The notes under the pieces are model-generated. The model was not told the DNA's origin. It saw nothing but the letters and a program-made list of their open reading frames with translations, and did not search any database. From Bog-756 sp035949055 (GTDB lineage: Bacteria > Actinomycetota > Acidimicrobiia > Acidimicrobiales > RAAP-2), in the NCBI GenBank assembly GCA_035949055.1, contig DASZIO010000033.1, forward strand, positions 1 to 12,395: a stretch of 12,395 bases of DNA, written 5' to 3'. This document shows, one piece after another, positions 7,104 to 12,395 of this stretch (the first letter of the stretch is position 1; each line of letters starts with the position of its first letter). The translations under genes were made by a program, and so were the position numbers.

Positions 7104-7796
7104 ATGGCAGACCACCAGTCGCTGGCCACCGTGGTCCTGGTCACCAAGGACGGCACGGTGGCCGTGACCCGGCTGGCCAGCGATCACGGCGCTGACCTGT
7201 CCACCGTGGAACTGGTGGCCCGGATGGCGCTGGCTGCCCGTCGATCTGACCATCGGCTGCGCCTCGAAGAGGTGTCACCCTGGCTGGTGAGGCTGCTCGA
7301 CCTGGCCGGCCTGGCCGAGGTCGTCGGCGTGGCGTCGCGGGATGCCGGCACCGATGATTGTGGGCCAGACCGAACGTCGTATCGATATCGGTACGAAGGA
7401 GTGACGATGGCCGCACCGAAGCCGACCATCCAGGTCAAACGGGTCCACACCATAGGAGTCCCCGTGACCGATCAGGATCGTGCCCTGCAGTTCTACGTCG
7501 GGACGCTGGGCTTGGAGTCGCGACTCGATGTCCCCATCGGTGGGGGCCGGCGCTGGATCGAGGTCGCTCCTCCCGACGGCACGGCCACGCTTTCGCTGGT
7601 AGCGGCGAGCGAAAAGGTACCGACCGGGGTCGAGACCGGAATCCGGCTCTCCAGCGCAGACGTCGCCGGCGCCCACGCGGCACTTCGGACGGCCGGCGTC
7701 GACGCCGACGACCTCCTGCGATGGGAGGGTGTCCCGCCCATGTTCGCCTTCCGTGACCCGGACGGCAACGGCCTCGAGCTGGTCGAGGAGGTCTGA
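7104..7796 (+). CDS. STAS-like domain continuous with a VOC (glyoxalase-fold) domain
   Basis: One open frame of 230 codons holds two parts. Residues 1-100 resemble a small STAS/anti-sigma-antagonist-like domain: VVLVTKDGTVAV, then DLSTVELVARMALAARRS, then LLDLAGLAEVVGV. From Met102 (ATG 7407) comes a complete VOC domain of about 129 residues: VHTIGVPVTDQDRALQFYVGTLG near its start and FRDPDGNGLELVEE at its end. VOC proteins are metal-dependent isomerases, dioxygenases or binding proteins; the substrate here is unknown. A strong AAGGAG lies five bases before ATG 7407, while ATG 7104 has no ribosome site. The VOC protein is therefore probably also, or only, made from 7407; no stop separates the parts. 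Its last codons carry the ribosome site of the sigma gene, so the two are coupled. Glyoxalase-family genes are reported in the M. tuberculosis SigG regulon, which fits this pairing. Confidence 0.72.
   Translation: MADHQSLATVVLVTKDGTVAVTRLASDHGADLSTVELVARMALAARRSDHRLRLEEVSPWLVRLLDLAGLAEVVGVASRDAGTDDCGPDRTSYRYRYEGVTMAAPKPTIQVKRVHTIGVPVTDQDRALQFYVGTLGLESRLDVPIGGGRRWIEVAPPDGTATLSLVAASEKVPTGVETGIRLSSADVAGAHAALRTAGVDADDLLRWEGVPPMFAFRDPDGNGLELVEEV
7396..7409 (+). promoter_or_regulatory. Strong internal ribosome binding site and ATG for the VOC protein
   Basis: AAGGAG (7396-7401) is followed by five bases and an ATG at 7407 that is in frame with the longer 7104 frame. It is the best Shine-Dalgarno in the region. 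The VOC domain begins about 12 residues after this ATG, so it marks a probable independent start. Confidence 0.65.
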
Positions 7797-7798
7797 GC

Positions 7799-8890
7799 GT
7801 GTCCCGAGCCACCGTGTCGCGGCCGGCCGGGCCGGCCGCCGCGGCCGGCGCCGGGGAACTCACCGCTGGTCGGATCGACGGCTGGCCGATGGGCGTCGAG
7901 CAACTAGCATCGCCGGTGGTGACCGTCAGCACCCATCGGGTCAGGGCCGAGGACCTCGAGGCGTATCGCCGGGAGCTCACCGGGTACTGCTATCGGATGC
8001 TCGGTTCGGGCTTCGACGCGGAGGACGCCGTGCAGGAGACCATGCTCCGGGCCTGGCGCTCCGCCGACAGTTTCGAGGGCCGCTGTTCGGTCCGCTCATG
8101 GCTCTATCGGATCGCCACCAATGTCTGCCTCGATCTGCTGCGGGGAAGCCAGCGCCGGGCCCGGCCGATGGAGCTCGGCCCCTCACGGCCTCCCGTGCCG
8201 TCCTCGCTCGAGGAGATGCTGCCGGAAGGCGCGTGGATCTCCCCGATCGCCGACGACCGGATCCTGCCCGTCGAGGCCGATCCGGCTGAGGTGCTCGCCG
8301 CTCGTGACAGCGTCCGCCTGGCCTTCGTGGCCGCCCTCCAGCATCTCCCGCCCCGCCAGCGGGCGGCGCTCATCCTGTGCGAAGTGCTGCGCTGGCCGGT
8401 GGCGGAGGCCGCCGAGCTGATGGAGACCACTACCGCGGCGGTGAACAGCGCCTTGCAACGGGCCAGAGCCACCCTCGCGTCTCTCGACGCGGGGAACCGC
8501 GCGCCGGTCGTCGACGCCGACCATGCGGATCTGTTGGCCCGGTATGTCGATGCATTCGAGCGCTACGACATCGACAACTTGGTCACGCTGCTCCATGACG
8601 ACGCCATCCAGACCATGCCGCCCTACGCCATGTGGTTGCAAGGGTCTACTGACATCGGTCGCTTCATGGTGGGGCCGGGCATCGGATGCCGCGGTTCCAA
8701 GCTCGTCCCGACCTCGGCCAACGGTCTGCCGGCCTTCGGCCACTACAAGCCCGACCCAGCAGGTGGTCTTGCACCGTGGGCGCTGGTGGTCCTCGAGATC
8801 TCAGGGTCCAAGGTCCAAGCAATCCACTCGTTTCTCGAAGCAGACCGGTTGTTCCCCTCGTTCGACTTGCCACCGCACCTGGCGGCCTAG
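7799..8890 (+). CDS. ECF-type sigma-70 factor with C-terminal SnoaL-like domain (SigG/SigX5-like)
   Basis: This 363-residue sigma factor has region 2 at about 53-115: YRRELTGYCYRMLGSGF, DAEDAVQET (73-81) and RSWLYRIATNVCLDLLR. Region 4 lies at about 170-228 and includes LPPRQRAALILCEVLRW and the helix-turn-helix AEAAELMETTTAAVNSALQRAR. A SnoaL-like NTF2 domain follows (about 241-360), with YVDAFERYDIDNLVTLLHDDA and GLPAFGHYKPD. The layout and motifs match the TIGR02960 group (M. tuberculosis SigG relatives), where the added domain is thought to replace a separate anti-sigma factor. No anti-sigma gene is adjacent. GTG 7799 is the chosen start because GAGGAGGT (7785-7792) lies six bases upstream, inside the end of the VOC gene. 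ATG 7889 would remove a 30-residue Ala/Gly/Pro-rich extension. Target promoters are unknown; autoregulation with the VOC gene is plausible. Confidence 0.88.
   Translation: MSRATVSRPAGPAAAAGAGELTAGRIDGWPMGVEQLASPVVTVSTHRVRAEDLEAYRRELTGYCYRMLGSGFDAEDAVQETMLRAWRSADSFEGRCSVRSWLYRIATNVCLDLLRGSQRRARPMELGPSRPPVPSSLEEMLPEGAWISPIADDRILPVEADPAEVLAARDSVRLAFVAALQHLPPRQRAALILCEVLRWPVAEAAELMETTTAAVNSALQRARATLASLDAGNRAPVVDADHADLLARYVDAFERYDIDNLVTLLHDDAIQTMPPYAMWLQGSTDIGRFMVGPGIGCRGSKLVPTSANGLPAFGHYKPDPAGGLAPWALVVLEISGSKVQAIHSFLEADRLFPSFDLPPHLAA
7819..7839. repeat. Perfect 10-bp inverted repeat within the sigma gene 5' end
   Basis: GCGGCCGGCC, one central G, then GGCCGGCCGC make a perfect palindrome of ten bases per arm. 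It lies 20 bases after the GTG start, inside the Ala/Pro-rich extension. A further GC block (CGCGGCCGGCGCCGG) follows directly. It could fold in the mRNA near the start or be a protein site. Random occurrence in a GC-rich run is also possible. Confidence 0.5.
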
Positions 8891-8895
8891 TCGGA

Positions 8896-8950
8896 GGCAA
8901 GCCGAGGTCGCGGATCGCCCGCGGGCCGCGACCCGAAGCCCTTGCTTGCC
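8896..8950. terminator. Nested hairpin after the sigma factor gene (possible terminator)
   Basis: An outer repeat GGCAAGC (8896-8902)/GCTTGCC (8944-8950) encloses an inner repeat GGTCGCGG (8906-8913)/CCGCGACC (8926-8933). Both are perfect. The structure starts five bases after the sigma stop. There is no T-tract, so it would be an atypical GC-rich terminator or an mRNA stability element. It probably separates the sigma unit from the thioesterase gene. Confidence 0.45.
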
Positions 8951-8963
8951 AGATCGCCGTTCA

Positions 8964-8980
8964 CCGACCACGCTGGTCGG
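8964..8980. promoter_or_regulatory. Inverted repeat abutting the thioesterase start codon
   Basis: CCGACCA (8964-8970) and TGGTCGG (8974-8980) form a perfect 7-bp inverted repeat with a CGC spacer, ending one base before the ATG at 8982. No Shine-Dalgarno is visible, so a stem here would fill the ribosome-binding region. It may be an operator or a translation-controlling hairpin. Confidence 0.4.
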
Positions 8981-8981
8981 C

Positions 8982-9815
8982 ATGGGCGATCTCGCGGCCG
9001 ACACAGCCGTCCACCCGAACGGTGACGGGTGCTTCACGGCGTTGCTACAACCCGATTGGGAGATCTGGGGTCCGATGGGCGGTTACGTGGCGGCCTGCGC
9101 ACTACGGGCCGTCGGAGCGTCGAGCGAACACCCCAGACCTGCGACGTTCTCCTGCCAGTACCTGGGTGTGGCCGAGTTCGCCCCGATCGACATCCGGGTC
9201 GAACGGAGAAAACGCGGTCGATCGGCCAGTGCTCACCGTGTCGAGCTCGAACAAGACGGGCATCCCATTCTCGATGCCATGGTGTGGAGCGTCGACAACG
9301 ACCTCGAGGGGCTCGAGCACGATGAGACGATGGCGCCACCGGTTCCCGGTCCCGATGAGCTGCCGAGCATTCGCGAGCTCGTGCCGGAAGGGCGCCAAGC
9401 GCCGTTCCCGTTCTGGGAGAACCTCGACGCGAAGCCGCTCGACTTCGAGCCGGACTGGCCACCATCCGGTCCGCGTCCCGCCCAGTGGCGCGAATGGCTG
9501 CGGTTTCTTCCCACCGCATCGTTCTCCGATCCGTGGGTCGATGCCGCCCGCAGTGTGATCCTGGTCGATCTTCCCAGCTGGCCGTCGGCCCACCGTCCCC
9601 ACGCGTGGCGGAATCCAGACTTTGTCGCCCCGACCCTCGACCTCAACGTCGCCTTTCATGCCGCTACCCAGCAGCACGATTGGCTGTTGTGCGATGGTCA
9701 GGCCCCACTGTCAACCGATGGGCTCTTTGGCTGGACGGCACGAGTGTGGTCGCCCGGCGGGCAGCTCCACGCGTCCGGTGGCGGTCAGTGCCTGTATCGT
9801 CGCCTGCCCAGTTGA
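8982..9815 (+). CDS. TesB-like acyl-CoA thioesterase family protein
   Basis: This 277-residue protein has the double-hotdog pattern of the thioesterase-like superfamily. The N-terminal hotdog includes W26-EIWGPMGGYVAACALRAVG and a TFSCQYLGVAEFAPIDI strand. The C-terminal hotdog includes LDLNVAFHAATQQHDWLLCDGQAP (D233-WLLCDG) and GLFGWTARVWSPGGQLHASGGG. Family members hydrolyse acyl-CoA esters in the cytosol; the chain-length or steroid specificity cannot be read from sequence. A Pro/Trp-rich insert (about 120-180) separates the hotdogs. The ATG at 8982 was chosen because the family homology starts soon after. It lacks a Shine-Dalgarno and is preceded by an inverted repeat. It may return free CoA during acyl-CoA catabolism, but linkage to the left-hand steroid operon is only suggestive. 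Confidence 0.75.
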   Translation: MGDLAADTAVHPNGDGCFTALLQPDWEIWGPMGGYVAACALRAVGASSEHPRPATFSCQYLGVAEFAPIDIRVERRKRGRSASAHRVELEQDGHPILDAMVWSVDNDLEGLEHDETMAPPVPGPDELPSIRELVPEGRQAPFPFWENLDAKPLDFEPDWPPSGPRPAQWREWLRFLPTASFSDPWVDAARSVILVDLPSWPSAHRPHAWRNPDFVAPTLDLNVAFHAATQQHDWLLCDGQAPLSTDGLFGWTARVWSPGGQLHASGGGQCLYRRLPS

Positions 9816-10140
9816 CCAGATAACCGGCTCTTCGGATATGAGCGGGGTGCGGTCATTGGTCGCGTCCCGCGCTTGCGATAGTTGGGTGCCCATGAACGGC
9901 ACATGGGACGTGTGGACAACTGGTCAAGGGACAACCGAGACCGAACCGAGGATCTCCCCAAGGCGACGGTTGGCTCAAGTCCCGCATGTATTCGAGCTGC
10001 GGGGTCGAACCATCGGGGTGCGTCTGAGCAGCTCGGGTCGATTCAAGTCAAGGTGACTGTGCCGGTGGACAGTCCCGCATTTGGCAACCATCGTGGAATC
10101 CAGAGGCTCCGGTCATTCGATAGTGGGTAATCTCATCGTC
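9816..10140. other. 325 bp intergenic region with a repeated promoter-like motif
   Basis: I see no conserved gene here. A 54-codon frame (ATG 9892 to 10056) has no recognisable features. The combination CGGTCATT plus CGATAGT-GGGT occurs twice: 9850-9857 with 9876-9887, and 10110-10117 with 10118-10128. Each copy ends a few bases before an ATG (9892 and 10141). GATAGT could serve as a -10 hexamer for a short-leader transcript of the 2OG oxygenase gene. The base composition is somewhat lower in GC than that of the operon to the left. Confidence 0.4.
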
Positions 10141-10950
10141 ATGGACGAACTCTTCTTCTTCGCCCCCGAGACGCTCGGAAAGTTGGCGGAAGAGTACGGG
10201 ATGACCTTTCGTACGGGTCGACCCTTTCCCCATGTGGTACTGGACGGCTTTCTCCCCGATGACTACTTGGAAGCGGTGGCGAGGGAGTCTTCGGAGATCA
10301 GAGAACGTGAGGGCTGGATCCGGCGAAATGACACAAAAGTCAAGAAAGTGGCGGTGCGGGACGATTGGACGCTGGGCCCCATGACCCGTCACCTGCTCAA
10401 TCAGTTCAACTCGGCGACCTTCATCAACTTCCTCGAAGAGCTGACTGGCATCAGCGGACTCATCCCCGATCCGCACTACCTCGGTGGAGGCTTACATCAA
10501 ATTGAACGGGGCGGATTCCTGAAGATCCACGCCGACTTCAACCGGCATGAAAGATTGAAGCTGGATCGTCGCATCAACGCGCTGTTGTATCTGAATCGGC
10601 CATGGCACGATACCTGGGGGGGTCATCTGGAGCTCTGGGACAGCACGATGACGACTCGTGCAGACAAGATTGCTCCATTGTTCAATCGGCTCGTCATCTT
10701 CACGACGACCGACTCGTCGTTGCACGGACATCCTGACCCTCTTGACTGTCCACCCGATACCGTCCGTCGTTCGCTGGCGCTCTACTACTACACGAATGGG
10801 CGACCTGAACACGAACAGTCAGCCCCGCACTCTACGCTCCACCAGCCTCGTCCGGGAGAGGTCTTCGGTGACACCTCGACAGGGCTCGGGCTACGGAAGA
10901 TGTGGAAGAAACTGGCTCCTCGCTTCGAGCGACCACTCCACGAGCACTAG
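10141..10950 (+). CDS. 2OG-Fe(II) oxygenase, prolyl-4-hydroxylase-like
   Basis: This 269-residue protein has the double-stranded beta-helix signature of 2-oxoglutarate/Fe(II) oxygenases. The metal triad is His130-x-Asp132 (in KIHADFN) and His195 (in SLHGHPDPL), with Arg210 or Arg209 (in RRSLALYYYT) to bind 2-oxoglutarate. Other signposts are FPHVVLDGFLPDDYLEAV near the N-terminus and INALLYLNRPW plus WGGHLELWD in the core. Such enzymes hydroxylate proteins, amino acids or sugars. Bacterial relatives often lie in cell-surface polysaccharide loci, which fits the acyltransferase gene facing it. The substrate cannot be named. ATG 10141 is preferred because homology begins just after it; GTG 10123 is a weaker alternative. 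Its stop lies 12 bases from the stop of the leftward gene, with no terminator between. Confidence 0.85.
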   Translation: MDELFFFAPETLGKLAEEYGMTFRTGRPFPHVVLDGFLPDDYLEAVARESSEIREREGWIRRNDTKVKKVAVRDDWTLGPMTRHLLNQFNSATFINFLEELTGISGLIPDPHYLGGGLHQIERGGFLKIHADFNRHERLKLDRRINALLYLNRPWHDTWGGHLELWDSTMTTRADKIAPLFNRLVIFTTTDSSLHGHPDPLDCPPDTVRRSLALYYYTNGRPEHEQSAPHSTLHQPRPGEVFGDTSTGLGLRKMWKKLAPRFERPLHEH

Positions 10951-10962
10951 GTCAGCGCGGGC

Positions 10963-11709
10963 TCAACTGTTGCGAGCCGCGGTGGCCATCTGCTGGCGTC
11001 CCAAAGCCACGATGGAGGGCCAGATTCTCGGGGCGAAGACGTTGCCACCGCCCAAGGTGAAGTGGACTCCGTCGGAGTCACGAACTTGCACACCGTCGAA
11101 GTACTCCTGGTAGTTCCCTCCGGGGCAGACCATGGCGTTGAGGTCGAGGAGTGAGGTGTGTGTGGATGTGGCTGCCACCTGCCGGACGAGGCCGTTGTAG
11201 ATGGACAATCGCTTCCGCGAGTCCTCCGGCCATGGGCTCCCGTCCGGCTGTTCGCCGCTGTCGAAACAGGGCGCGGTCATCAAGACGACCTGCGCCCCAC
11301 CCGAGCCCGCCAGGCTGACCGGGACTCGAGCTGGTGTCTCACGTAGGCGGCGTACGTTGGATTCTCGATACTGGTCCACTTTCCTTCGTACGTACGATCA
11401 GCCACTTCCCAGCGCCCAGCCAGAATCATCACGACGTTTGGCTTCTCCTTGGCGATGTCGGTGAGCCAGATTCGAGGCCACAGGTTATTGGCGCATTGGG
11501 GGGCCATGGGGTAGTCCACCCCCAGCTGTCGGAACTGGGCGCCGTTGGTGATGCCACAGCCAAGGATGCCCGCATTGACCGCCTCGACTCCGTAGGCCCC
11601 TTGATACTCGCCGAGTCCGAGGTCGAGGGTGAAGGCGATTGAGTCGCCAACGATCAACACCTGACCGGGCTTCCGGTGTCGATAGCCGATCGGCCCCTGA
11701 CCCTGCTCG
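10963..11709 (-). pseudogene. SGNH hydrolase domain of a membrane acyltransferase, frameshifted
   Basis: This is the C-terminal part of the gene entering from the right edge. After a frame change near 11690-11710 it reads GYRHRKPGQVLIVGDSIAFTL, whose GDS is SGNH block I with the catalytic Ser. It continues through GILGCGITNG and ILAGRWEVADRTYEGKW. A second change near 11315-11330 (the GAGTCCCGG context on the minus strand) moves to a third frame: LAGSGGAQVVLMTAPCFDSGEQPDGSPWPED, LDLNAMVCPGG and DSDGVHFTLGGG, the last holding the Asp-x-x-His of block V. Without correction the frames stop at 11280 and 11654. Each change needs a -1 step, as if one base were lost. The protein content is otherwise complete up to the TGA at 10965-10963, so the damage is either recent or a sequencing or assembly error. 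Confidence 0.8.
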
Positions 11710-12395
11710 ACACGCTTGCAGCCAAAGTGGGTGAGGTCGTCGCGGCAACCAGGGCGATCACCACTGCTATCGATGCCGCCGGCGTGGCCAGCCAGACCTT
11801 CCAGCCGGCCAGGAACGTCCTCTGTCGGACTGGTCGTTCGACGAGGTAGAAAGAAGCCGTCGCGATGACCAGGGTCACCGTAGACCTCACTGCGAACAAT
11901 GGGTACCCGGTGAGGCCGGTCCGAGCGGCATCGATGTAGATGAACAGCGGAAAATGCCACAGGTACATGCCATAGGAGATCCGGCCCACATAGCGCAACG
12001 GAGAGATCGAAAGGCACCGGGCCAGAGCAGACTGCTGTGAGCAGACCACGCTGAACAAGACGGCCGAGGTCGCCAGGGCGGCCAGGAGAAAGCCCCCGCG
12101 ATAGGCCGACGGGTCGTTGGACGACACGACGGTCCAAAGCAGAGCGCTCCCGGCCACTCCGGCCAGTCCGACCGCCAACACAACCCGCCGTCCGACCACG
12201 GATCGGGCCGCCCAGGCCGGATCCCCGCCGAGCCGCAGTCGCACCGGATCATCGCTGGCCGGCACGGTGCCGGTGCTACGGCGACGATCAGCCCACAGCG
12301 ACAGGGAGACGGCCAGTGCCGACCCCACTAGGAGGGACTGGGCTCGGGTGTCGGTCCCGTAGTACAACCGGTTGGTACCGGTCGGAGAATAGAGA
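11654..12395 (-). pseudogene. Acyltransferase-3 (OafA-like) membrane domain, 5' end outside the window
   Basis: The minus-strand frame is open from the window edge to a TGA at 11656-11654. It encodes the later half of an acyltransferase-3 membrane protein: YYGTDTRAQSLLVGSALAVS, then hydrophobic helices (VVLAVGLAGVAGSALLW, FLLAALATSAVLFSVV), RYVGRISYGMYLWHFPLF, FYLVERPVRQRTF and a final helix VWLATPAASIAVVIALVAA. The family signatures are YLWHFP and YLVERPVR. These enzymes transfer acyl groups to surface glycans, and in this fused type a C-terminal SGNH domain follows. Here that domain continues in a different frame from about 11700, so the natural product is interrupted soon after the last helix. 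The missing N-terminal half should lie beyond the right edge. If the break is real, the truncated membrane part would end in RGRSAIDTGSPVRC. Confidence 0.8.

Noticed and set aside
9892..10056. 54-codon frame in the intergenic region
   Set aside because: No ribosome site and no recognisable features; kept only as a note on the intergenic stretch.
11280..11709. Programmed ribosomal frameshift in the acyltransferase gene
   Set aside because: Two separate -1 events would be needed, with no slippery heptamer and no reason in this family. Base loss or sequence error is simpler.

Overview
The window is GC-rich DNA with actinobacterial codon use, overlapping stop/start junctions and GTG/TTG starts. 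Its protein families suggest a high-GC actinobacterium, possibly an Acidimicrobiia-type lineage; that placement is inference and no marker gene fixes it. All genes up to about 10.95 kb point right except a P450 fragment at the left edge. A broken leftward gene fills the right edge.

Left part (1-5516): this is a compact version of the mycobacterial 'igr' cholesterol side-chain module. A divergent cytochrome P450 N-terminus (minus strand) faces a five-gene operon: acyl-CoA dehydrogenase (ChsE2/FadE29 type), MaoC-DUF35 fusion (ChsH2 type), second acyl-CoA dehydrogenase (ChsE1/FadE28 type), small MaoC hydratase (ChsH1 type) and thiolase-like retro-aldolase (Ltp2 type). Every junction overlaps by 1 or 4 bases. 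Together these genes would remove the last three-carbon side-chain unit (C20-C22) of a steroid CoA ester: dehydrogenation by ChsE1-ChsE2, hydration by ChsH1-ChsH2, then C-C cleavage by Ltp2 docked on the ChsH2 DUF35 domain, giving a 17-keto steroid and propionyl-CoA. The divergent intergenic region carries a near match to the KstR operator.

Middle part (5602-9815): first comes a flavoprotein of the sulfide:quinone oxidoreductase/flavocytochrome c sulfide dehydrogenase family, then 350 bp with no convincing gene. A second unit follows: an in-frame STAS-like plus VOC (glyoxalase-fold) reading frame, tightly coupled to an ECF sigma factor with a C-terminal SnoaL-like domain. After a nested hairpin comes a TesB-like acyl-CoA thioesterase with a perfect inverted repeat next to its start codon.

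Right part (9816-12395): 325 bp hold a repeated promoter-like motif, followed by a 2OG-Fe(II) oxygenase (prolyl-4-hydroxylase-like). Tail-to-tail with it, on the minus strand, is a membrane acyltransferase-3 with a C-terminal SGNH hydrolase domain. It runs off the window and is split by two apparent one-base losses, so it is a pseudogene or carries sequence errors. No tRNA, rRNA, CRISPR array or insertion sequence was seen.
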